From Phoronis ovalis (lineage: Eukaryota; Phoronida; Phoronidae), in NCBI GenBank assembly GCA_028565635.1, contig JAOXYB010030621.1, positions 1 through 14,774 on the forward strand: a stretch of DNA of 14,774 bases, in the 5' to 3' direction. The notes below the pieces were generated by a model, which saw nothing but the letters and a program-made list of their open reading frames with translations, had not been told where the DNA came from and did no database searches. Made by a program: the position numbers and the translations under genes. The first letter of the stretch is position 1; every line of letters begins with the position of its first letter. Of the stretch, positions 1-8,443 are shown in pieces.

Positions 1-80
1 TGACTCATAAGCCTTTATAGGCTGGGTACACTTTTGTACGTGTCACGTAAATAAATAAATATTCATTCATTCATTCATAT
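1..80 (+). mobile_element. LINE-like 3' tail with (TAAA)n / (ATTC)n microsatellite
   Basis: The first bases hold a small hairpin (AGCC, TTTATA, GGCT) followed by GGGTACAC and then AATAAATAAATATTCATTCATTC. A hairpin plus an AATAAA-type repeat tail is how many LINEs end, and the same arrangement recurs at about 10330. The body of the element would lie left of the window. No coding part is visible, so the call rests on the tail only. Confidence 0.45.
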
Positions 81-455
81 ATGTTAACAAATTTACATAC
101 TTCTTTCGTAACCTTTACACATTCTCATCTCTGAGATCACAGACTTTTAAGGTTAACCGTAATCTGACGTATATCAGAAAAATTATGGGTCAATACAAAC
201 TTTTTATAAGTAACTACATTCCCTACATATGCCTTCACACAATTTAACAAAAATACAAGTACTTTTTCAAATACAAGCCAATAAGTAGAAGCAAAACCAG
301 ATATTACCCCAAATTTCAATAATGTACATTTCCACATTGAAATTGATACGTGGATTGAGGAAAAAAATTAAATTATCTCTTAAATGAAATAAAATCCTTC
401 TATTGAATATAATTCCATCACTTCAGACATCACTTTTTATCCAAAATATAAGCCA
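81..455. other. AT-rich non-coding stretch, nothing recognised
   Basis: Probably intron or downstream part of the convertase gene. No exon with convertase P-domain character was found on the minus strand. Confidence 0.5.
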
Positions 456-592
456 GGGGTGGGTTCTTCGAAACTTATCGTATCTTAATTCTAAGTTTAT
501 GATGTGTTCATGATTAAATTTTGACTAAATTTAGACTTTGCGATAGACTTAAGACGACGCCCACTGTAAGATAGCTTCAAGATACCCATCCC
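456..592. mobile_element. MITE-like element with imperfect terminal inverted repeats
   Basis: The left end GGGGTGGGTTCTTCGAAACT and the reverse complement of the right end (GGGATGGGTATCTTGAAGC) are similar over about 20-25 bases, and both continue to a TATC...TTA block. The interior is AT-rich with short palindromes (ACTAAATTTAGA) and no coding capacity. Size and structure suit a non-autonomous DNA transposon. A clear target-site duplication was not seen, so the ends may be off by a few bases. Confidence 0.45.
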
Positions 593-876
593 ACGCTTAA
601 ATAATACTAAAACTGTCTATACTGTTATGAATACCCTAACATTTACTTTTATAGTAATTGCCCAAAAGCTGAGTCAACACTTCCTGAGCCTCCAAATTGG
701 AAGGCATTTTTTGCTGTTTGGTTCAATATCGTATTTAAAATTTCTATTTCCTTGCGTAATTACTATTAGCTTTAGAACTAAAAATTGCTACTTGTTTACA
801 CAAAAGTGCAATCTGTTTATACACATAAAAGTATATACATCAAACGCTATTAGATAGGCAGCAAAAATATCCATAC
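593..876. other. Start of the intron following coding exon 11
   Basis: Begins at the donor below 877 on the minus strand. No convincing exon, RNA gene or repeat was seen. Confidence 0.6.
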
Positions 877-1098
877 TTGTCAACATGGACTGTGTCTCCT
901 TCACAGACATGTCGTGGTGGAAAATTCTGCCAGTTCTGCGCTACTTCAACCATCTTCCCACAATCCATCACACCAAAACCAAATTTTGGATTCACATGTT
1001 TTCCAGCACCATTGATAGTCCAGCCTGGTTCCTCAGCATTAGGAATTTTTGCGGTTTCTACTATAATATGCTGTGCATCTCTCCAAGTGATGTTTGGA
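877..1098 (-). CDS. Convertase coding exon 11: end of catalytic domain
   Basis: Encodes the last base of codon 445, residues 446-518 and two further bases. [17 protein letters not shown] is the conserved helix following the serine, and N447-I-T is a probable N-glycosylation site at the place of the conserved [21 protein letters not shown] and [13 protein letters not shown] close the catalytic domain. The donor after GACAA is GTATGG, phase 2. No P-domain exon could be recognised between 1 and 876, so the next exon is expected outside the window. Confidence 0.94.
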
Positions 1099-4000
1099 CT
1101 ATATAAGAAAATATGATATACAACACATTATTATTATTAATCTTATGACACACAAGCTTTACTGTATAGCAGTAGCATGAACTTTCTTTGCACAAATCTG
1201 TTTCATTTGATTACTAGTGTTTATATATTAAGTGCTTATTTTGAACTCCTACGGCAAGTTAACTTCACACTCAAGTTTCTAAATATTTAATCAGCAGTAG
1301 CTCATCGGCAACATAATTTACAATCAGCCATTCGGATATTGTTTCTAACTTTCAGAAACTATACTATACTATAAACACAACTCTCTTATAGCATCCTTCC
1401 TGGTCCCATTCATCAATAGCTTTTCATCCCGACAATGAGCCACACATTTAACAGTGGCGTATGAAGGTGAGTGCAATTATCAGGTATAGATACACTCATA
1501 TTTTTCTCAGTATCAAGATAAAAGCACATTCTTTCAAATGTGAAGCTTACATTCATCTAAAATGAGGTAACTGCAGTAAAATGTGACTAAAATGACCTAA
1601 TATGTAAATGATGAAAGGGCATGCTAGGTATAATTTTGACAAATACAGGATAATTGAGTTAAATTTCTTCGCAGGGGTACACTTAAACGTGCCAAAGGTC
1701 AAATTGTGCATGCATGATCGACCGCCATAAAATACAAATATGAAGAAGGAATGGGTACCCACCTTGATAATCCACTGTTTAATGATAGGCCCACTGTCAG
1801 GACTGACAACAGACAACATGAAAAGCTACTGATGAATAAGACCGGGTAGGGTGCCATAAGAGTGTGTAAAGCAGTTGGCAGAAGATGGCTCTGGATGTCT
1901 GGCATAATGCTGAGCATGTCAAACTTGGATATTTTACAACAGCAGTGGTAAGCCCTCTGTCTTACTAAATGCACACAATTCTTGGTAATGGATAAGGCAA
2001 TATTCTACAAGCTTACAAATTCACACAAAAAAAAATCAACAGTGAACATACTTAGCCTGCAATACAAGAGCCATACACCCTGCTGCCATAGGTGCAGCAC
2101 TAGAAGTGCCCATGAAATTCAAGGTGCATCTGTCACCTACATCAGTAGTAATCTGAAACAAAGTGAATATGTGCCATTAAATGATATTGGCCAAATTCCA
2201 GTACAGTTGTGTGTGGATCTTTTCTATATATTTATATAACTATGCATGAAGCAAATAACTTCAATTTAAAGAACATATGTAATTGAGTGCTATAAGCATG
2301 CATTTAACTTTTAAAATATGTATAAAAAGTAAACTGTGCATTAAAAGTTTTTGGAAAAGTTATTTCTGAATTATTTGGCGCTTAAATTTGTATAGTTTGT
2401 TTGCAGTGAGTTAGGGTTTATGTATTCAGTTTCATTTTAGCACAGACAAAAATTTGTTCTGTTCACTTGATGATAGTTTAAGCAAACACATAATTCTAAA
2501 TACATTGGCACGTTCACAACCTGGCTAACATTTTGATTGCCAAAGTATATCAACTATAATAATACAAATGATTGTAGTTACACTACCCTTACCACTTTCA
2601 GTATTGGGTGTGTCTCTCTTCCTGCTTTAGCTGCCTTCAGAGAATGGAATCCACCTGTGTAAATAACAGCCAGCTGAGATGGACAACTCTCCGTGAAATA
2701 TGTACTCTGTAAACAATGAATCCAATAAATTAGTTTTCATGATTAATAAAATAGTATGTTGCCAAAAGGCAGAAAAATGAAAGGAATAAACTTGGCAAAG
2801 TTCTGCACTGGGCAACCACACTTTGTCTATGTAAATCTTCTGCTTGATTTTTTAAGAAATATCAAATGCATGCGTTCCAGCAGTTTTTCTGTCTATTTAT
2901 GACCAACTATACATAGCAAGACATGAAATAACTGGCAATACGGTAACAAATAATTATAACACTCAATATTACAGCTTTTAACTTTTGACCATCTTTTTTA
3001 CTTCAAAGCATTTTTTAAATTCAAAAATTCTAAGAAACAGCTGCACAGTTCTTCATGACACTATCTTTGGGAAGATGTCTGACCTGTGCATAGTTATTGA
3101 TGGAACCAATGGAGAGTGTATATGGACTGGAAACATAACCATCAGCATTGCAGCAATCATGAACTTTACCTCCATTACCAGTAGCCCACATAAAGATGGA
3201 ACCCAAACCATTACGACCCTGAAAGGTTAATAATAGTAATAATAAATAAGTTATTTAACTTGTGACACCCAGTTTACCATCATTACCAGAAAGCATGACC
3301 CCATTAATACATGCTGGAGACCATATATACCTTTCTTCAAGTAAAATAAAAATTAGTTTAATGAACTGGGAATGGTGATGTGTAACACATTTGCATTTTT
3401 ATACTTTAGGAGCTAAAGTTTAGCCACTATAAAGGCTATTGCAAGGAAATTTAAATTTTCACTGTTTGCAATTCTCAAAATTTTTATTACAATAATCTTA
3501 ATATCAGTAGCAAACAATTTCCACAGTATCAGTTTTCATCTTAGAAATCAAATTTATGGTAATAAATTTGATTTATTACTTTTAGACAACAACTATTGCA
3601 TGAGCTAATGTACACAACATGGGTTCAACATGAATATGAAGTAATGAAAGGGTAACTTTTCTACTATTTAGGATTTATTGTTTTGGGAAAACCTCAGACA
3701 CTGTGATCAATGAACAAACCTTCATTTTCCCAAAATTTAACAGACTTTTACAAATAACTTGCTTCTGACTAAGCACACACTATTTCAAATTGGGTAAATA
3801 TAAGGTCTGGTGTAATAAAAAAATTCTACCTTCTCTGCTCCATCTTTTAGAGCAGCTGATGCATATTTGTGAGGTGCTTCCATAGTTTTACCATCATCTC
3901 TTGGTCCCCAGGAGGCACTGTATATATGAATGTAGTTATTTTTGTAGGTCAGTCCTTTAGCTTCCAGCATGTCTGTGACCCTACCATCCAGGAGGCGAAT

Positions 4001-7000
4001 TCCTGGAATACAGTTTGCACTTTATATAAGTAGAAATCACTATAACTTGGTATCTCCTCTTAGCGTTAGGGGTAAGGCTAGTCTAAGGGAAATTATCCCT
4101 CAAGTTTATTTGTGCTCCAGAAATATTAAACATTTACTACTATAGAATATTAACTAGATAAGACTGTTGCAACAAAAAAGTTGAATAATGAAGCAGATAT
4201 ACATACCACCAATTTTTGACTTGTATGCTACACCTACACCACATACTTTGTTGTTAGCTTCAGCTGCTATCTCTCCAGCACACTTAGTTCCATGACTAAA
4301 AGTACATCAAAAAACAATATCTAAACCTGAAATGTCAGCTTCAATTCCACTATCACACGAAAATTTAAAAGTAAATACCACATCCCCTACAAAGTTGAAA
4401 TAGTTCAACTTTTATCTACATTTGGTACTGTCCAAGAACAAACTTGAAAGAACTACTAAGATGACTAGTATGAATACAGTAGTATTTAGGAGGCAAACCG
4501 CAAACACGTAATATGTAATCTCATTTGCTTTATATCTATTTTGGAATTGTTTAGGATCAAACTCGTAATTTATGGTTGGCAAATGCAGAAACGATATTTT
4601 GTTTTGCCAGACGTAATGTTTCAGGTTGTACTTTAAATGCAAGGCACATGCTATGGTAATAAAACATATCAATCACTACTAATTAAAAAAGTCTTAGAAT
4701 TTACCTACTGTTAGCACTTTGTTATCCTCTTATGAAAGCACAAAAGAAAACAGTAAACATACGAAACTTTAGATTTGTACACTGCTAGTGTAAAAGCATA
4801 AATTACTAAATAATTATGCAAAGATAACACTTAAAAGACAAACACCAAACATTAATAACTTTGGAAAAAATTCTGGTTACACATGGAGGATTGCACACTA
4901 TGGTACGTCACCCATGTACCCAACTCATTTATACAAAACATTAAATAGTAATAACGTAACATATAAGTAAACTGTTTCAAAATGAGTTATTGACAAATTT
5001 CTATGACAATGCGCAGTGGCTCACTGCCAGTAGAATGTACCTGTTTTGATTAGCATGTTTCAAATTTGGTTCAGGGTCCTTTAAAGGATCATCTCTATCA
5101 TCTAAGTCTGTACTGGCTTCAGGGTCCTGAAAACATAGGATCAATAAGAATTAATAACTGCAATAAAATATCTACATAACTAACCATTACATGTTACTTG
5201 TAAACAATGCATAGAAAACACTGCCACCATTTACAAAACCCACTAACTACACATTAACACACAATGCCAAGCAAACACTTTTTGGTAAAAAAGTTTCTTT
5301 TTAAATATCAAAAGAGAGTTTAGTAGCCTAGACTGCCCAAAACTAGGAGAGACTCACATAGTTGTTCTTCAAGTCTACATGCATATGGTCGACACCATCA
5401 TCAAGTATACATACAATAACACCTTCACCATGAAGACCCTTTTTCCAGGCTGGTACAACATTGATGTCTAAGCCTACAGGTCCTCCTGCTTGACCAGTGT
5501 TGTGCTACAAAACGAAACACTGCCACTGAGTTCTCTATAAAATCTGTGGATGTACTTTTTGATTCTGACATCCTTGGAAGTCATATACTTTGTTTTTGTG
5601 TAAATATCTGTATAATTATATTATAGTTGTGCACATGTGCAATTGTACATGCATAAAGTTCACTGTTATTGTGAATAAGTTATTTGATATAAATACATCA
5701 GTTCACATGAACAGATTGTGTGCATATGAAGTGGATTTATATGACAAGTTTGTAGCTATGTACGTAAAGATTACTTGTAATGTGCAAAGTTTCAACTAGT
5801 ATGAGGTTTTTTTGATGTGTATTCGTTAAAATTTTACATTTCAAAAATTTAACATTTTAATCCAAACTGGCAATTATACAGGTCACATGTTGTATTTAGA
5901 GGAAAATAAGATGCAGCTTTAGAAAGTTAGAGTTGCATACTTTCAAAATATAAATACTCCTGTTTGTCTATTGTTTCATAAATTAGCTAAAATTTAAATT
6001 AAAGTGTGAATAAATGATAATACAATATTTGCCAATTTGAGGAATTGAAAGCTCAGTAGAAAAATAATGTTTGCATAACAAACAACTTACCAGATACCAC
6101 ATATCCCTGTAGAAAGGATCGTTAAAACCCATACCATCTTCGTCATCGGGAATCCCATCTTTCTTTTTGCTATCTTGATTAAATCGTTGGAAAACGGATT
6201 TATCTTCATAGTAATCAGACTCCAGTTCATCCTGCTTGTCATGAAGTATTTCTCGTTTTTCTCGCACTAAAAGTGTTTGTTGTTCTGCATATTTTACCTA
6301 CAAAAGAATTTGATTCAAATGCATGTAAATCTACAAAATCAAGTTTTTCAACATGCCAAAAAATTGTACACATTTTTTTCTTGCAAATACTTAGCATTTT
6401 CAGAAAAATTCGGCAAGAACCAATACAAAAATATAAAATGAAAAACTGTTGAGAATTTTATAAACAGCAGAATTGTCAGAGATACTATTTAAAAGTAATC
6501 TTATAAAACAGAAAATACGGTAACACAATTCTGTCTTTATACTAATGAAATACAAATAATCTGCAACACATTGTCTAAAAACAAAATGAAACTATTAATA
6601 TTTGAATTAATTTAATTTTGCGGAAATAAGGTTGTTCTGCTTTAAGGAAACAAAATATCATTTTATCTTTGTATGGCGCCTCCCACCTCCATACACCTGT
6701 AACAGAACAACCCTTGCACATAAATTTAGACCTGTCCTGAAAAATTAAATATAATATTTTTAGTGACTGATACTACATTTGTACTCTGATTTCTGCCATG
6801 TTATTATTTACACAGATAGAAAATGTCAAAAAGAAAATTACTTTTATTATTTTTATCCCTTTAATGATTAATAAATAACAAAATATTTCCAGACCATGAC
6901 AGAAATAGGAACATCATGAAGAACATTTACACTTGAATGATTACTACCCAGAAACTAAATTGTTGGTGTATTGTTAAAATATGTCAAAAGATAAAGGTTG

Positions 7001-8435
7001 ATTGAATCAACAAAAGAATCATGCACTTTTATATGGTAATAAATTCTTTTCATGGTTATTCCATCGATTGATTTACCCCCCATTTTATGTTTTCATAAAG
7101 TTGCAAACTGCTATTTAATTATACTATAAAGAAAGGTTATGTGACTTTAAAAAATCAACTAAAAAATTATAGAAAAACAAATTATTGAGTAGACGTATTG
7201 TACCATATTGTACATCATATCACCTGCAAAAATTCTAGACATTATAACACTAATTTAACTTCTGTTGATTGTACGCTTCTTGTTTTGTATTTGGGGGGAG
7301 GCTGGAACAGCTGAGAAGACTATGCAGTGGGTGCAGAATGTACTCTACACAACAGACGTAATGTACCATATGTTTCAGAATCAAAAATCTAGTAGCCATC
7401 CTTAAACTTGATTTTTTTCGTGGTGCATGTAACAACAATTAACTAATGTCAGTTAAGAAATTTATACTTTTGAGTTAACAAGATAATAAGCAGAGTACAG
7501 GTGAAATAAAAAGTTACTACATTGACATCTTTCCTTTCAACCATCTAACTAATCATTTTTAATTAACAAAATTATGTAAATGTTGTAATACCTTTGGGTG
7601 GTTATTCAATAATTGCACAAAATCTTCTGCACTTCTCTTTGATCGAACTGAGACATCTGTATGTGTTAGATAAAATACATGACCAATATCAGAGAAATGA
7701 ACCTAAAATTGGAAATTAAAATGTTACATCTCCAGAAAGTGAGCATAGGTAATAAGACAAAAATGGAACATATGCTGAGCAGTTTTACTGTGCAGAATTT
7801 ATTGTTTGGGTCACTGTTTAAAAGTTACTGTTTTTAATTGATTTATAGTCATAACTTGATACCGAAATGAAGTATCACATAAAACCAAAGTGTTATATAC
7901 TTAATTAAGAGTTTAAAAACAAGGGATAGCATACACCAGTTTCTCTATCTTGTACACACAATGTTTTGCATACTTTCACATAAAATAAACATACTTTCTT
8001 ACTCAAATTTAATTGTACAACATAAGTTAGAAATTGGTTTGAAGGTACACATACAGTGTTCTCCATAAAATACTGTATACATGTGCCAGAGCCAATGATA
8101 TTATTTATGTAAACTCCAAACATGGATAGATAAAATGTTGATAAATAATACAAGGTTTAATATGTACTGAAGTTCATTGATGCCCTGAACAAGTATGAGT
8201 TTTTGTGGAGAACAATGCACATGCAACAGAAAAGACTCCAATATTAAAATTGGTGAATGATCACCTTGTCTAGGACTCGAAATCCGTGTGTTTCGGATAT
8301 CGACCTCACAACACGGTCAGCTGTATCGGAGTCTCCATCAATTTCTATCACAAAGTCATCTGTATATTCATGAGATTCTTGAAAACTAATATCACAGGTG
8401 GAAAGACAAAGGAGTAGAACTAGGAAAATCTTCAT
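877..8435 (-). CDS. Kexin/furin-family proprotein convertase, spliced, 11 coding exons, 3' partial
   Basis: Exons in reading order are 8435-8265, 7702-7592, 6297-6091, 5504-5358, 5126-5041, 4295-4207, 4002-3830, 3218-3084, 2706-2593, 2152-2052 and 1098-877. All internal junctions are GT-AG and join in frame to 518 codons plus 2 nt. The product is a calcium-dependent serine endoprotease (subtilase S8B) expected in the secretory pathway, cleaving precursors after basic residues. Seen: signal peptide (about 1-19), prodomain (about 20-109) ending in REKR109, acidic linker (110-152), and catalytic domain (about 153-510) with Asp198 in LDDG, His242 in HGTKCAG, oxyanion Asn343 in ATGNGG and Ser428 in GTSSAAP. 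Asn343 argues against PC2, which has Asp there. KYAEQQ in the prodomain and the GWxxNGAG...NPKFGFG stretch recall PC1/3, but the subfamily is uncertain. The P domain and C-terminus lie beyond the left edge. Confident of the family, less so of orthology. Confidence 0.95.
1099..2051 (-). other. Intron between coding exons 10 and 11
   Basis: A 953-bp phase 2 intron, AT-rich. The open frames inside it show no family resemblance. Removing it joins QAN with PNITW exactly as in relatives. Confidence 0.9.
2052..2152 (-). CDS. Convertase coding exon 10: catalytic serine
   Basis: Encodes residues 412-444 and two bases of Asn445 (acceptor TTTCAG, donor GTATGT, phase 2). ITTDVGDRC precedes [15 protein letters not shown], in which Ser428 is the nucleophile (GTSASAP in furin). 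Cys420 matches furin Cys360. Cys437, in the helix after the serine, is not found in furin or PC1, where a hydrophobic residue sits there. Confidence 0.96.
2153..2592 (-). other. Intron between coding exons 9 and 10
   Basis: A 440-bp phase 0 intron with no recognised content. Confidence 0.9.
2593..2706 (-). CDS. Convertase coding exon 9: catalytic-domain strand with an inserted basic loop
   Basis: Encodes residues 374-411, phase 0 on both sides (acceptor TTACAG, donor GTAAGG). [17 protein letters not shown] matches the WYSEACSSTLATTYSSG strand of furin; Cys381 should pair with Cys351. Residues about 393-409 form a basic loop. The stretch from the tyrosine to TTD is 23 residues here against 11 in furin. 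An earlier donor-like GTGGAT inside the exon would break the frame, so the long form is preferred. Confidence 0.92.
2707..3083 (-). other. Intron between coding exons 8 and 9
   Basis: A 377-bp phase 0 intron with no recognised content. Confidence 0.9.
3084..3218 (-). CDS. Convertase coding exon 8: oxyanion asparagine and S1 pocket
   Basis: Encodes residues 329-373, phase 0 on both sides (acceptor TTTCAG, donor GTCAGA). [14 protein letters not shown] holds Asn343, the oxyanion-hole residue that is Asp in PC2. Asp354 in ADGY matches furin Asp306, at the bottom of the S1 pocket. The cysteine pattern DCCNADGY differs from DSCNCDGY in furin: one cysteine is shifted to the position before the conserved one. 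Confidence 0.95.
3219..3829 (-). other. Intron between coding exons 7 and 8
   Basis: A 611-bp phase 0 intron. It contains the perfect hairpin at 3545-3574, listed separately, and otherwise nothing recognised. Confidence 0.9.
3545..3574. repeat. Perfect inverted repeat, 13-bp arms with 4-bp loop
   Basis: AAATCAAATTTAT, the loop GGTA, then ATAAATTTGATTT. The arms are exactly complementary, so the intron RNA could fold into a tight AU-rich hairpin. In AT-rich DNA a 13-bp perfect arm with a short loop is uncommon but can arise by chance. Confidence 0.8.
3830..4002 (-). CDS. Convertase coding exon 7: substrate-subsite strand and SWGP motif
   Basis: Encodes the end of codon 271 and residues 272-328 (acceptor TTCCAG, donor GTAGAA, phase 0). 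[14 protein letters not shown] and [17 protein letters not shown] are hallmark convertase segments. Asp306 matches furin Asp258 (S1). Asp281 and Glu284 match furin Asp233 and Glu236. Arg278 and Arg305 stand where furin has Glu230 and Glu257, which alters the outer subsite charge. Confidence 0.96.
4207..4295 (-). CDS. Convertase coding exon 6: catalytic histidine
   Basis: Encodes the last base of codon 241, residues 242-270 and the first base of codon 271 (acceptor TTTTAG, donor GTATGT, phase 1). H242-G-T-K-C-A-G-E-I-A is the classic convertase histidine motif, with Cys246 at the place of furin's free Cys198. [16 protein letters not shown] follows. Cys259 should pair with Cys420, like Cys211-Cys360 of furin. 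Confidence 0.96.
4296..5040 (-). other. Intron between coding exons 5 and 6
   Basis: A 745-bp phase 2 intron. Its longest open frame (about 4412-4672, minus) has no recognisable domain. Confidence 0.9.
5041..5126 (-). CDS. Convertase coding exon 5: loop before the catalytic histidine
   Basis: Encodes residues 213-240 and two bases of Ser241. The acceptor is TTTCAG and the donor follows AACAG as GTACAT, phase 2. [20 protein letters not shown] corresponds to the DPEASYDFNDNDxDPxP loop of PC1/3 and furin. The residues just before the histidine are NQNSH, where furin has NDNRH, so the S2 acid Asp191 of furin is Gln239 here. Confidence 0.93.
5358..5504 (-). CDS. Convertase coding exon 4: catalytic aspartate
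   Basis: Encodes residues 164-212, phase 0 on both sides (acceptor TTGTAG, donor GTGAGT). It contains [17 protein letters not shown] and then [14 protein letters not shown]. Asp198, the first Asp of DDG, is the catalytic aspartate. Asp199 is the equivalent of furin Asp154 in the S2 pocket. Asp207 matches furin Asp162, a calcium ligand. Cys195, three residues before the catalytic Asp, replaces the Ser or Thr seen in furin and PC1. Confidence 0.96.
5505..6090 (-). other. Intron between coding exons 3 and 4
   Basis: A 586-bp phase 0 intron. A short plus-strand open frame at 5590-5799 has no family character. Confidence 0.9.
6091..6297 (-). CDS. Convertase coding exon 3: primary cleavage site, acidic linker, start of catalytic domain
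   Basis: Encodes residues 95-163, phase 0 on both sides (acceptor TTGTAG, donor GTAAGT). KYAEQQ followed by R106-E-K-R109 is the end of the prodomain and the expected autocleavage site. From 110 to about 152 comes a strongly charged stretch rich in Asp/Glu with a KKK patch, and then [11 protein letters not shown], the equivalent of the DPxxxxQWYL that opens the catalytic domain in furin and PC1/3. Those relatives have only about 10-20 residues between the cleavage site and this motif; here there are more than 40. Confidence 0.94.
6298..7591 (-). other. Intron between coding exons 2 and 3
   Basis: A 1294-bp phase 0 intron, the longest between coding exons. Nothing beyond AT-rich sequence and a short G-run near 7292 was recognised. 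Confidence 0.9.
7592..7702 (-). CDS. Convertase coding exon 2: prodomain with internal RSKR site
   Basis: Encodes residues 58-94, phase 0 on both sides (acceptor TTTTAG, donor GTATTA). The [14 protein letters not shown] stretch aligns with furin's prodomain segment before the internal site. It is followed by R77-S-K-R80/S, which sits where furin has its second, pH-triggered cleavage site. His71 lies near the position of furin's pH-sensing prodomain histidine, but nine residues before the arginine instead of six. The residues after it, [13 protein letters not shown], form the helix leading to the primary cleavage site. Confidence 0.93.
7703..8264 (-). other. Intron between coding exons 1 and 2
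   Basis: A 562-bp phase 0 intron with no recognised content. Confidence 0.9.
8265..8435 (-). CDS. Convertase coding exon 1: start codon, signal peptide, prodomain start
   Basis: Encodes residues 1-57. The start is [14 protein letters not shown], a short positive end followed by a Leu/Val/Ile/Cys-rich core typical of a signal peptide, cleaved probably near residue 19. Residues about 25-57 ([10 protein letters not shown]...[10 protein letters not shown]) match the first half of a convertase prodomain, including the strand and the xxHGFxxL turn seen in furin. The ATG has A at -3. The donor after AAG is GTGATC, phase 0. The exon continues 8 nt upstream of the ATG to an acceptor (see the 5' UTR entry). 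Confidence 0.93.
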
Positions 8436-8443
8436 ACTTAGGC
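8436..8443 (-). other. 5' UTR segment and acceptor in front of the start codon
   Basis: On the minus strand a T-rich tract ends in TTTTTAG followed by GCCTAAGT and then the ATG. This is a convincing 3' splice site 8 nt upstream of the start codon, so the mRNA should begin in a separate non-coding exon to the right. Alternatively transcription could start inside the intron and run unspliced through this site; the sequence alone cannot decide. Confidence 0.6.

Noticed and set aside
1-876. P-domain exon of the convertase
   Set aside because: No minus-strand frame here shows the expected P-domain pattern with a proper acceptor, so the domain probably lies outside the window.
877-1116. Plus-strand open frames over exon 11
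   Set aside because: They are antisense shadows of the convertase exon.
1553-1974. Minus-strand open frames in the intron between exons 10 and 11, considered as an alternative exon
   Set aside because: No convertase character, and the flanking exons already join perfectly without them.
6671-6690. Another GGCGCC-containing site in the intron between exons 2 and 3 as a CTCF match
   Set aside because: It matches only the last few core bases and lacks the CCASYAG part.
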